Positions 35,026 to 43,245 are shown, numbered from the stretch's first letter. The stretch: DNA of 44,903 nt from an uncultured Verrucomicrobia subdivision 3 bacterium (GCA_903865745.1 CAIPKV010000026.1:1-44903), one strand, 5' to 3'. Notes: generated by a model not told the origin, from the sequence alone. Numbers and translations: made by a program.

Positions 35026-38000
35026 TTAGGGTAGCGGCTGCAAGCGGTAGAACTTTTGCGGATATTTGGCAATATCTTGATCCAAGAACTCCAACGCGTT
35101 GGTCTCAGAGGAAACCGGCGCGCCCAGATTAATCCAATCCGGCTGCGTCAGATTGGTCTTATATTGTATCTGGTACAGTTCACCCGGTCCGGCATCGAAA
35201 GCGAATTTATAGCCTGCCGGACTTGCCGCAACCGCGCGGAAATGCGGGACGGCCACCGGCTTCACCATGATATCGTCCAGCCCGAGATAATAGGGATCGT
35301 CCTGGAACCCGAATTGCAGCAGCGAGCCCGACATGGTCGCCGTGACAGTAAACTGCAAATTAGTCCATGCCGTGAAGGGCAAGTTAACCCCGTCATAAAT
35401 CGTCGCGCCCTCCCATTGCACCTGAAATTCGTTCGGCGTTGCGCCGTTGGAATTATTCGGATTCGTGAGCCAGAGCGAGAGCAGGTACGTCTGCCCAGCC
35501 ATGGTCGGCAACGATTGTGAAAGATAACCCAGCGTGGCCGGCTGCCCCAGCTCCGCACCATATTTACCGCTATGAACCAGCCCGGTACGATTACCAACCT
35601 GCGTGCTGCTGGAATCGGCACTAAGCATCCAACTATTAAAATTACCAGTCTCAAAGCCGCCATTAAGCACAATGTTCTGACCCACACTCAAGGTGAACGG
35701 CAAGCTCTGCAAAATCTTATTCTTACTGTTCTCCAACTTCACGGTAGCCTTGTAAACCCCGGCCTTCAGTTTGTTTGCCGCGGCGGTCAGGCTGACGGTG
35801 AAATTGTTTTGGCTGACGGCCGGCACCGTCCCGCTGGCTGGACTAATCTTAAACCACGTGCCCGTACCTACCAGTTTCCAGGCGGTGGCGGTGCTGCCAA
35901 AGTTGGCAATGGTAAAATTCTGTGTCGTGGCGATGAACGGCCCGCCTGCCGGTCCAACCGCGGTGAACCCAGCGGCCGGCTGTACGGACAACACCGGCAA
36001 AACCTGAAGCTGGAAGGCTACCGACTGGACCTCCGGCGCGGTTGCGTTCGTAAAATATAAACTGGCGGGATAATTCCCCAGCGCCAGACTCGTCGCCGCA
36101 CTGGTAAAACTAACCGTCAGATTGATAGTCGACTGCGGGCTAATCGTGCCGCTAGCTGGCGACACACTCAGCCACGTCGTCGCATTCGGATTGGCCCAAC
36201 CCCACGCCAACGGCGTAGTGCCGGAGTTGGTCAGCGTGATCACCGAGGTCGTCGGCGTAAACGGCCCGCCCACCGCCCCGCTGGCCGAGAGCTGCGCGCT
36301 TGAAACGATGCCCAGATAATTTGTCGTTGCAAACGTCGAACCGCCCTGCCCCACCAGCGCGTCAATCAGGCTCTGCCCCGCCGGTGTGCCCCAGCCAGTG
36401 CAAAGATCATAGCCGCTCACCGCATAAAACTGCGAGGTACTGCCGCTCCACGTATTGTCCCCCTTGTTAATATCATTGAAAGCCTGTGCATAACCCGAGC
36501 CATTGCCAATCGTATATACAATTGGATTTATAAAACCAACGGGTGCCTTGCCAAGCCCAACGGCCTGCTGATTGGCCAGCGCCATCACCCCCGCCCACAG
36601 CGGCGCGGCGCAACTGGTCCCCCCAAAGGAACCGGATGAGCCGTTGTCTGAATTGACATAAACATTATCCGCCGTCAGCGCCACGTCAGGAATGTTGCGC
36701 TTCGTGGTCGAACCTTGATTGGATGCCATGCTCACATTCGCCTGCCAGGAAGGAATACTATAGTAACTGCTGATGCCGCCGCTACTGCCCGTGCCGTCAT
36801 AAGTCGCCCCAATCGAGTTGCCCCAGTTCCACACGGATTCCGATTGCCACGCGCCGCCCGGCCCGGTCGTCACCAAAGTCGTGCCGCCCACCTGCGTAAT
36901 GTACGGCGAACTCGATGGCGCATTCTGGTTGTTCGGATTATCCACGCCATTGGCTGAAGTCACGCCCGTCGTGAACGCGCAGCTGTCGCCGGCGGCATTG
37001 AAGAAAGACTGTCCCTGCATCATCATCTTCTGGAAGATTGCGTCCGTTGTCGCACTCGGCCCACCGCCCCAGCCCCAGGAACAACTCAAGTTTTTCACCG
37101 CGTTGTTCGACGCCATCGCGCTCAAAACATCGTTTTCATTGCCGTTGGGGCCACCCGTGAAACTAATAATCTTAGTCAGCCCCGGCGCCATTGCCATCGC
37201 CATCTCGATATCCAACGCCACCTCGCTGTTGCCACTGTTCCGGCCCGTCGTCGGCACACCACTATAGCCGTCCAGCAAAACTGTCTGGATGGCAATACTC
37301 GTCCGCCCCCCCCCCGCCGCCTGCGCATAAGCCTTGACGTCGTTGCTATAAAACCCATCGAACTCCAGCAGGCCCACCGACTGCCCCGCGCCGGTCAGCG
37401 TTGTTCCCGGCAAATACGCCGCGCGAAAATCATCACCGATATAGGAATAGCCATCCGGCGCCGAACCATACCGTCCCACCACCTTGCCCGCTACGGCCTG
37501 CTTTTTAACCAACTTGGGATACGGCAAAACATAATTATTCAAGCCCGTGATATCCACCACCGGCAATGCGACATCCACAGTCGGCTCCGCATCCGGCGCA
37601 TAAAAATCCCGCACCTCGCGGGGATGCTTGAACTTCCGCAGGTTCAAATGAAATGCCCGCTGGATATCCGCCACGTTCGCGCGCACATCCAGCAGCAACC
37701 GGTCGTCATGCGTAGCGGTGATTTGAAAGTTGTTTGCCTGCGCAAAACTTCTTACCGCCGCATAATCTTCTGGCGTCGGCCCAAACCGCGCGGTGAATTC
37801 TTCCGGCGTGAGATAATGCCGGTAGTTCGGGCTGGCCGGATTATACACCTCCGCCAGAAAATTGCTCAAACCCGCCGGGTCACGCAACGGCAGCCCAATC
37901 GCCAGCCATAGCTGGTTGGTTGCCGGCCAATTGCCGGTCGATTGCAACTGCTTAGTGATCGCCGGCACATGCCCGTGCAGGGTTTTCAAGTTGCCGCCAA

Positions 38001-38076
38001 AAACTGGACACACGCCTACGCCCCAAATGAGACAAAAAATGGCAAGCCCCCTAAACCGGCTGATTTTGCTGGTCAT
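35026..38076 (-). CDS. Secreted S53 (kumamolisin-like) peptidase, paralogue of the downstream gene
   Basis: 1016 residues. A signal peptide (residues 8-28, FRGLAIFCLIWGVGVCPVFG) leads to the pro-kumamolisin domain (about 33-190, YLTPEEFTARFGPT). The catalytic domain (about 205-575) has Glu285 and Asp289 in SEVALDIEMA, Asp364 in NAAGDSCA, and Ser488 in GGTSCAAPLWAG, with GYDLCTGWGTP near 555. Next come two BACON-like domains, one with SGAVGGPFTPTT, a carbohydrate-binding-like domain (NGGFETGNFNSW) and a C-terminal domain ending in KFYRLQPLP. About the same architecture as the next gene but without the Ig/HYR repeats. All catalytic residues are present. The next gene starts 20 bp after the stop, so both are likely cotranscribed and arose by tandem duplication. 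Confidence 0.92.
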   Translation of the reverse strand: MTSKISRFRGLAIFCLIWGVGVCPVFGGNLKTLHGHVPAITKQLQSTGNWPATNQLWLAIGLPLRDPAGLSNFLAEVYNPASPNYRHYLTPEEFTARFGPTPEDYAAVRSFAQANNFQITATHDDRLLLDVRANVADIQRAFHLNLRKFKHPREVRDFYAPDAEPTVDVALPVVDITGLNNYVLPYPKLVKKQAVAGKVVGRYGSAPDGYSYIGDDFRAAYLPGTTLTGAGQSVGLLEFDGFYSNDVKAYAQAAGGGRTSIAIQTVLLDGYSGVPTTGRNSGNSEVALDIEMAMAMAPGLTKIISFTGGPNGNENDVLSAMASNNAVKNLSCSWGWGGGPSATTDAIFQKMMMQGQSFFNAAGDSCAFTTGVTSANGVDNPNNQNAPSSSPYITQVGGTTLVTTGPGGAWQSESVWNWGNSIGATYDGTGSSGGISSYYSIPSWQANVSMASNQGSTTKRNIPDVALTADNVYVNSDNGSSGSFGGTSCAAPLWAGVMALANQQAVGLGKAPVGFINPIVYTIGNGSGYAQAFNDINKGDNTWSGSTSQFYAVSGYDLCTGWGTPAGQSLIDALVGQGGSTFATTNYLGIVSSAQLSASGAVGGPFTPTTSVITLTNSGTTPLAWGWANPNATTWLSVSPASGTISPQSTINLTVSFTSAATSLALGNYPASLYFTNATAPEVQSVAFQLQVLPVLSVQPAAGFTAVGPAGGPFIATTQNFTIANFGSTATAWKLVGTGTWFKISPASGTVPAVSQNNFTVSLTAAANKLKAGVYKATVKLENSKNKILQSLPFTLSVGQNIVLNGGFETGNFNSWMLSADSSSTQVGNRTGLVHSGKYGAELGQPATLGYLSQSLPTMAGQTYLLSLWLTNPNNSNGATPNEFQVQWEGATIYDGVNLPFTAWTNLQFTVTATMSGSLLQFGFQDDPYYLGLDDIMVKPVAVPHFRAVAASPAGYKFAFDAGPGELYQIQYKTNLTQPDWINLGAPVSSETNALEFLDQDIAKYPQKFYRLQPLP

Positions 38077-38223
38077 ATTGATAACAGATTAACTTTTTTG
38101 GCTATTAAGCACTTCGCGTTCCGAGTAGCACAAAATGAACTAAAAAAGACTACCGTATCCCGCCGCCAAGTCAAATTGCGCAAATCAATTTACCCCGCGC
38201 CCTTCTCCGGTTAAAATCCGTTC

Positions 38224-39060
38224 GTGTCCGTTCATTTCACCATTCTCGGCAGCGGTTCCTCCGGCAATTGCGCCTATCTCGAGACCGGCGAGACGCGCCT
38301 CCTCGTGGACGCCGGGTTCTCTCCGAAGCAAATCCGGCTGCGGCTCGCCAGTATTGGCAAAACGCCGGAGAAACTTTCGGCCATCCTCATCACCCATGAA
38401 CATTCCGACCATATCAGCGGGTTGCTCGGGCTGGCCGATAAATATCATATCCCCGTTTTTTGCAATCGCGGCACCCAGGACGGCACCCTCTGGGCCTTCA
38501 AAGAAAAGTGGCGCAAGCAAGCCGACACCGGGCTGGAATCGTCCGATGCACTCAAATCCAAGCTCGACTGGCGAATTTTCGAAACTGGGGCCAGTCTGGA
38601 GATCGGCGAGGTCGCCATCGATACTTTTTCCATCCCGCACGACGCCCAAGATCCGGTTGGCTATATTGTGCGCACCGCGTCGGGCAATATCGGGTTTGCC
38701 ACCGACCTTGGGCACGTTACCAAGTTAGTGCTCGACCGCATCCGCACCGCCAACGTCCTCGTCCTCGAATCCAATCACGACGTAAAAATGTTACAGGATT
38801 GTCCGCGCCGGTCGTGGGCACTCAAGCAGCGCATCCTCGGGCGGCACGGTCATATTTCCAATGCCACCGCCGCCGAGACTGTCGCGCAAATCATGTCCGC
38901 CGGATTAAAGCAGCTTTACCTCGCGCATCTGAGCCGGGAATGCAACAAGCCTGAGCTGGCCCAGCACGTCATGGCCGAGCAACTCCATCATATCGGTGCC
39001 AACCATGTGGGTCTGCAAATCGCCGCGCAGGATGTCCCCTGTGCCACGCTGGAGCTGTAA
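38224..39060 (+). CDS. Metallo-beta-lactamase-fold hydrolase, WalJ/YycJ type
   Basis: 278 residues with a GTG start. Opening VHFTILGSGSSGNCAYLETGETRLLVDAG is the typical first strand pair of the YycJ subgroup. The metal site is THEHSDHISG (HxHxDH, residues 58-66 region); later ligands include the Asp in ATDLGH near 160 and the His near 216-224. LESNHDVKML and HLSRECNKPE match the family. Such enzymes are linked to DNA mismatch repair exonuclease or cell-wall control (WalJ) roles, but the substrate is not settled. GTG is chosen because the frame has no earlier start behind a stop-free stretch and the strand SVHFTILG is usual at the N-terminus. Divergent from the S53 gene. Confidence 0.88.
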   Translation: MSVHFTILGSGSSGNCAYLETGETRLLVDAGFSPKQIRLRLASIGKTPEKLSAILITHEHSDHISGLLGLADKYHIPVFCNRGTQDGTLWAFKEKWRKQADTGLESSDALKSKLDWRIFETGASLEIGEVAIDTFSIPHDAQDPVGYIVRTASGNIGFATDLGHVTKLVLDRIRTANVLVLESNHDVKMLQDCPRRSWALKQRILGRHGHISNATAAETVAQIMSAGLKQLYLAHLSRECNKPELAQHVMAEQLHHIGANHVGLQIAAQDVPCATLEL

Positions 39061-39098
39061 AAGCTATTTTTCGCTCAAAAAAAGGTTTTTAAGGGGTT

Positions 39099-39430
39099 TC
39101 AAATGATATTTTAACGATACATTTATCTTTTTTAGCGGTTTCAATGAACTTAGGAAGGATTCAAAACGTTTTTCAAGGCGCTCAAAAGGTCTTTGCAGCC
39201 GTTCAAAAGGTTTTTCAGACGGTTCAAAAGGTTTTTTGAACGCCTTAAAAGGTTTCTGGGACGGTTCCAGAAGCTCTTCAACCCGCTCCAAAGGTTTCTA
39301 GAACCCTTCCAGAAGTTTTTTGAGGCGCTTAAAAAGGTTTTGGAATGCCTCAAAAAGTTTCTGGATACCATCAAAAAGCTTTTTAAACGGTTCAAAAAGT
39401 TGACCGGACGACACGAAACGTTCCCGGCGA
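39099..39430. repeat. Array D: about 15 degenerate repeats, period 21 bp
   Basis: The word TCAAAAGGTTTTT or a variant is phased with C at 39120, 39141, 39162, 39183, 39204, 39225, 39246, 39267, 39288, 39309, 39330, 39351, 39372, 39393 and 39414, always 21 bp apart. Most units carry an A-run and a T-run (AAAAGGTTTTT), close to a palindrome, so the DNA may be curved. Plus-strand frame 39193-39441 would encode heptads such as FKRFFRR, LKRFLGR, FQKFFEA with Phe/Leu kept at fixed places; frames on the minus strand are open too. I do not call a gene. The array lies between WalJ and the TrmH-family gene, on the same strand as both; the rest of the 39061-39534 gap shows nothing else. Confidence 0.92.
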
Positions 39431-39534
39431 ATCCGCATTAACTTTGGCAGCGCCACAAGAAGATATCCGCCACCCCGCCACAGTTGCCGGTTTGCAGGCT
39501 GGTTTTTTCCCGGCCTTGGCGCAATATCATTGAA

Positions 39535-40437
39535 ATGCTCCGCATTGAAACCATCACCTCGCTCGACCGGCCGGAACTCGCGCCGTATCGCACGCTCAAA
39601 CGCTCGGCCGCGCACGCGGAACTCGGCATCTTCGTGGTGGAAGGCGACAAGGTTTTGGATCGGATGTTGGAAAGTGATTTTACCGTCGTCTCGGTGCTGC
39701 TCATTGAGGAGCGACTCGCGGAATACGAGCCGCGCCTGCGCGCCCGGCCGGAGACAGATATCGCGCTCTACGTCTGCGAGCGGTCGGTGATGGCGGACAT
39801 GGTGGGCTTTGAAATTTATCAAGGCGTGCTGGCTATCGGCAAAATTCCGCCGCCCATTACTTTGGAAAAAATCCTCGCGGACAGTGCACGGCCGCGATTT
39901 TTTGTCGCCATGGATGAGCTGTCCAATTCGGAGAATGTCGGTGCCCTCATGCGCAACTGCGTGGCGTTCGGCGTGGGCGCGCTCATCTCCGGCGAGACGT
40001 GTTGTAGTCCGTTTCTGCGTCGCACGGTCCGTAATTCCATGGGCGCGCTGTTCAAGCTGCCGGTTTTGGTATTGGGGGAACCGGATGCCGCACGGTGGGG
40101 CGAGCGTCCTCGCGAGCCGCTGGCATCCGACGGCTCGCGGGGACGCTCGCCCCACCCATCAACCTTGGTGGAAACTTTGCGCGAACTGCGCGCGCACGGC
40201 GTGCGCTGTCTAGCGGCGCATCCGCACACGGACAAGAAAATCTTGTCGCAGGCCAATTTCACCGGGGATGTCTGCGTGGTGTTCGGCAGCGAAGGTCACG
40301 GGATTTCGCCGGCAGTTTTAGCTGTGTGTGACGAAGCAGTGGCCATCCCGATGGCGAACGACGTGGATTCGCTCAATGTCAGCGCAGCGGCAGCGGTATT
40401 TTTTTACGAGGTAAACCGGCAGCGCGGGAAAAGTTAA
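39535..40437 (+). CDS. TrmH/SpoU-family RNA 2'-O-methyltransferase with an inserted repeat
   Basis: 300 residues from ATG 39535. The N-terminal substrate-binding part (RIETITSLDRPELAPYRTLKR, FVVEGDKVLDRML) leads to the SPOUT methyltransferase domain with its three motifs: motif 1 DELSNSENVGALMRNCVAFGVGALI, motif 2 CVVFGSEGHGISPAVLAVCDE, motif 3 AIPMANDVDSLNVSAAAAVFFYEV, where the trefoil knot binds S-adenosylmethionine. The target RNA (tRNA or rRNA) cannot be told. Between motifs 1 and 2, residues from about 187 to 207 are encoded by a 63-bp palindrome, exactly 21 codons, which looks like an in-frame insertion. The stop lies within another palindrome (40434-40505). Confidence 0.9.
   Translation: MLRIETITSLDRPELAPYRTLKRSAAHAELGIFVVEGDKVLDRMLESDFTVVSVLLIEERLAEYEPRLRARPETDIALYVCERSVMADMVGFEIYQGVLAIGKIPPPITLEKILADSARPRFFVAMDELSNSENVGALMRNCVAFGVGALISGETCCSPFLRRTVRNSMGALFKLPVLVLGEPDAARWGERPREPLASDGSRGRSPHPSTLVETLRELRAHGVRCLAAHPHTDKKILSQANFTGDVCVVFGSEGHGISPAVLAVCDEAVAIPMANDVDSLNVSAAAAVFFYEVNRQRGKS
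40094..40156. repeat. 63-bp palindrome inserted in frame in the TrmH-family gene
   Basis: Two 26-bp arms (40094-40119 and 40131-40156) pair over their whole length with a single T-G wobble, and an 11-base loop CTGGCATCCGA. It starts GGTGGGGCGAGCG and ends CGCTCGCCCCACC. At 63 bp it adds 21 codons without a stop (RWGERPREPL, then ASDGSRGRSPHP). A REP or MITE-like insertion is likely. Confidence 0.9.
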
Positions 40438-40505
40438 ACCGCCAAGACGTCAACAACGCCAAGGCGGGAACAAAACTTGGCAAGCTTGGGGTCTTGGCGG
40501 TTTAA
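40434..40505. repeat. Palindromic element after the TrmH-family gene (copy 1)
   Basis: Perfect 15-bp ends TTAAACCGCCAAGAC / GTCTTGGCGGTTTAA. Its first bases supply the gene's TAA stop. A 27-bp stretch from 40438 (AACCGCCAAGACGTCAAC and nine more bases) recurs exactly, inverted, at 40854-40880. Confidence 0.85.
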
Positions 40506-40563
40506 ATAATTTCTACCACCAATTCGCTCTCGACAAACTTGGGGTTCGGAGGAAAATCCGTAC

Positions 40564-40830
40564 ATGAAGCCCAAACAACTTGCCAATGTCCTCACCCGCA
40601 TACTCGGCCTGTCATTGATTGCGCATGGTATTCCAGGTTTGATAAACAGCTTCTACGGCTGGATTCAGTTTGCCTCAGATAATCACGCTTCTTTGCTGTC
40701 GAATGCGGGGCGCGAATCGCATTATTGGATGGTTGTGCTGTACGACCTTTACCCTTTAGTCATCGGTATTGCGCTCATCGTTGGTAGCCGCTGGATTACC
40801 GAAAAACTTTTTAAGGACGAGGCGGAATAA
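40564..40830 (+). CDS. Small membrane protein, function unknown
   Basis: 88 residues with two predicted membrane spans: about 8-30 (VLTRILGLSLIAHGIPGLI) and about 56-75 (VVLYDLYPLVIGIALIVGS). A polar loop of about 20 residues with SDNHASLLSNAGRE joins them. The N-terminus is basic and the end acidic (KLFKDEAE). I recognise no family. The gene sits between two inverted copies of the same palindromic element (40434-40505 and 40831-40883), so it could have moved with them, though this is only a suggestion. An AGGAAAATCC stretch lies 10 bases before the ATG and may act as ribosome-binding site. Confidence 0.65.
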   Translation: MKPKQLANVLTRILGLSLIAHGIPGLINSFYGWIQFASDNHASLLSNAGRESHYWMVVLYDLYPLVIGIALIVGSRWITEKLFKDEAE

Positions 40831-40883
40831 TTTAAGCCAAGTTTATTCCTTCGCTTGGCGTTGTTGACGTCTTGGCGGTTAAA
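40831..40883. repeat. Palindromic element after the small membrane-protein gene (copy 2, inverted)
   Basis: TTTAAGCCAAG (40831-40841) pairs with CTTGGCGGTTAAA (40871-40883) apart from two lost bases. It shares 27 bp with copy 1 in reverse orientation. It separates the convergent ends of the small membrane-protein gene and the glycosyltransferase gene, whose stop begins 2 bp further. Confidence 0.8.
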
Positions 40884-40884
40884 C

Positions 40885-42075
40885 TCAGCCCTGCCGATCT
40901 CGGTGAATTTCTTCCAGCCGTTGCACTACACGGGCGCTGAATGGCCGCCAGTCTAGCTCCGTCCGCACTTTCTCACTGGCAGCACTTCCCCATGCCTGAC
41001 GATTCGCCGGCGTTTCATCAAACCAAGTCAGAACTTTCTCCGCGAAGCTAATCGGATTCATTTCCGAAAACCGGATGATGGGATTATGCCCCCAGTAACG
41101 CATGGTTCCCCGCAGCGGGGTGCATACCATTGGCACGCCCATCGCCGCATACTCCACCGTCTTGGCCACCATTGTACACTGGGCCCCGGTTGAAGTCGCG
41201 TAGGGCACTATCCCAACCGTCGCATCATGAATCTTTTTCGCCACATCGGCGTAGGGCACGAAATCGGTGCACTCAATGGCCGTATCGGGGATGCGGCCTT
41301 TGAGCATTTCCAGCGTGCGCCGCAGCGCGTCGGTGCGCTTGCCCACAAAACGGAATCGGGTATCCGGCCGCTTCTGAAAAACCTGCGCCAGGGCCGTTGC
41401 GCCAAACTCGTTGATATGATGATGATCCAGCGAACCGTGCATCACGACCAGCGGCGTGGGCGAAGTTTTAAAAGTAGGTTGAAATAATGCCCCGTCGTAG
41501 CCGTAATAAATCGGCAGGGTCTTTTTTTCAGGATAGCCGGCTTGCTGAAAAAGGTCAGCGAGTTCATCCGAAATCGTAAAAATCCCTTCGGCGGAATATT
41601 TGATGGGCAGGGATAGCTCAAACTTCTTGAGCTGATTTACAATGGCAGGCGGCGCAAGATATTTTGGCCAGCTATCAAAGTAGCCGGTGAGATAATCGAG
41701 GAAATTCATCGCCACGGCACAGTCCAGCGACTGCCGCAAGCCACCGGCGGCCGCACAGGAAATCGCGTGTTGCGCGAGCAGCACATCAAATTTCACATCG
41801 CGCGCCGTCTTTTGGACGAGCCGTTTCAGAAAAAATGGGTACGCGAGATATTTCAGATTGCGCAGCGAGGTGTTGCGCCCCATCTGCCACGTCGTGAACG
41901 GATGCAGCTTGATTTGAAACTTCGCCTCCAGCTCCGCGACTTGGTCGGATTGCGGCGCGAAGACGTGGACTTGATGGCCGCGCCGGACCATTTCTTCAAC
42001 GAGATAAATCGCCTGCGAAGAGCCGCCGCCGCTGGGCGGATAAAAAGGTTCGTGCGTGAGGATGCCGATGTTCAT
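40885..42075 (-). CDS. Glycosyltransferase, GT4 family
   Basis: 396 residues from ATG 42075. GT-B fold, retaining family. The N-terminal domain opens with NIGILTHEPFYPPSGGGSSQAIYLVEEMVRRGHQVHVFAP, the usual Gly-rich donor loop start. The C-terminal domain begins near 205 (TPLVVMHGSLDHHH) and holds RFRFVGK, DFVPYADVAKKIHDATVGIVPY and the nucleotide-sugar site CTMVAKTVEYAAMGVPMVCTPLRGTMRYW. The protein has no membrane span and probably acts on a lipid-linked or capsule sugar at the inner membrane. The gene is divergent from a nucleotide-sugar epimerase gene (117 bp apart), which suggests a shared pathway for surface polysaccharide. Confidence 0.88.
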   Translation of the reverse strand: MNIGILTHEPFYPPSGGGSSQAIYLVEEMVRRGHQVHVFAPQSDQVAELEAKFQIKLHPFTTWQMGRNTSLRNLKYLAYPFFLKRLVQKTARDVKFDVLLAQHAISCAAAGGLRQSLDCAVAMNFLDYLTGYFDSWPKYLAPPAIVNQLKKFELSLPIKYSAEGIFTISDELADLFQQAGYPEKKTLPIYYGYDGALFQPTFKTSPTPLVVMHGSLDHHHINEFGATALAQVFQKRPDTRFRFVGKRTDALRRTLEMLKGRIPDTAIECTDFVPYADVAKKIHDATVGIVPYATSTGAQCTMVAKTVEYAAMGVPMVCTPLRGTMRYWGHNPIIRFSEMNPISFAEKVLTWFDETPANRQAWGSAASEKVRTELDWRPFSARVVQRLEEIHRDRQG

Positions 42076-42192
42076 CAAGTTGAAAGGGTAATTTAAGAAA
42101 TGCGCGGTAAAGGCACAAGCGCGCGAATGGAACCGGCTTACCCTGAAATAAAATTTTGACTCCTTCGGGAACGGATGTTTTCCTATCCACCT

Positions 42193-43203
42193 ATGCCTAA
42201 ATCACTGGTCACTGGTGCCGCCGGTTTCATCGGGTCGCACGTCTGCGATGAGCTTCTGAAAATGGGGCACACCGTGGTCGCGCTGGATGATCTTTCGGGC
42301 GGGTTTCCGGAAAATGTTCCCGCGCGCACCAAGTTCGTGAAGGGCAAGGTGGAAAATAAGGTGCTGATAGCGAAGCTTTTTAAGCAGCACAAGTTTGATT
42401 ACGTCTTTCATCTCGCCGCCTACGCCGCCGAGGGTTTGAGCCATTTCATCAAGACTTTTAATTACACCAACAATCTGATTGGCAGTGTTAATCTCATTAA
42501 CGCCGCCGTCAATACGGGTACGGTGAAATGCTTTGTGTTCACGTCGTCCATCGCGGTGTATGGCCGCAATCAGTTGCCGATGCGCGAAGATCTCGTGCCG
42601 CAACCGGAAGACCCCTACGGCATCGCCAAATATGCGGTGGAACTGGATTTAAAGGAAGCGCACGAGATGTTTGGGTTGAATTACGTCGTGTTCCGGCCCC
42701 ATAACGTTTACGGCGAACGCCAGAATCTGAGTGATCCGTACCGTAATGTCATCGGCATCTTCATGAAGCAGATCCGCAATGGCCAGCCGATGACGATTTT
42801 TGGCGACGGCAAACAGACGCGCGCCTTCAGCTATATCAGCGATGTCGCGCCGATCATCGCGCGCAGCGTGGAGCGGAAGAAAAGTTATAACCAGATTTTT
42901 AATGTGGGTGCTGACCACGCGTATTCCGTGCTGGAACTGGCGCGGGAAGTTGCGCAGTGCATGGGCGTAAAACCGGACGCGCGCCATTTGGAAGCGCGCA
43001 ATGAAGTGGTCAATGCGTACTCGGCGCACGACAAGGCGCGGGAATATTTTGGCGACTTGCTTAAAGATGTTTCCTTGCACGACGGTCTGGCGCGGATGTC
43101 GGATTGGGCCAAAACTGCCAAGCTGCGCAAGACGAAGCCGTTTCAGGGCATTGAAGTGGTGAAAAACCTCCCGCCATCGTGGGCGGCAATGATGAAAAAG
43201 TGA
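42193..43203 (+). CDS. NAD-dependent epimerase/dehydratase (SDR, GalE-like)
   Basis: 336 residues from ATG 42193. Extended short-chain dehydrogenase fold acting on nucleotide sugars. The Rossmann motif SLVTGAAGFIGSHVCDELL is at 4-22, D32-D33 binds the ribose, and HLAAYAAEGLSHF follows. Catalytic residues are Ser118/Ser119 in VFTSSIAVYG and the pair Tyr142 and Lys146 in PYGIAKYAVE. FRPHNVYGERQNLSDPYRNVIGIF and FGDGKQTRAFSYISDV are typical of UDP-glucose 4-epimerase-like and dTDP-glucose 4,6-dehydratase-like members. The exact sugar is not certain. The tail (residues 305-336) is basic and unusual. It shares a 117-bp divergent intergenic region with a glycosyltransferase gene. Confidence 0.88.
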   Translation: MPKSLVTGAAGFIGSHVCDELLKMGHTVVALDDLSGGFPENVPARTKFVKGKVENKVLIAKLFKQHKFDYVFHLAAYAAEGLSHFIKTFNYTNNLIGSVNLINAAVNTGTVKCFVFTSSIAVYGRNQLPMREDLVPQPEDPYGIAKYAVELDLKEAHEMFGLNYVVFRPHNVYGERQNLSDPYRNVIGIFMKQIRNGQPMTIFGDGKQTRAFSYISDVAPIIARSVERKKSYNQIFNVGADHAYSVLELAREVAQCMGVKPDARHLEARNEVVNAYSAHDKAREYFGDLLKDVSLHDGLARMSDWAKTAKLRKTKPFQGIEVVKNLPPSWAAMMKK

Positions 43204-43245
43204 TTTTCCAGTCACGGCGACGAGCCAACGGCAATGGAAAATGCT

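Noticed and set aside
40434-40883. Insertion sequence
   Set aside because: Inverted repeats flank the gene, but the 88-residue product is a small membrane protein with no transposase features.
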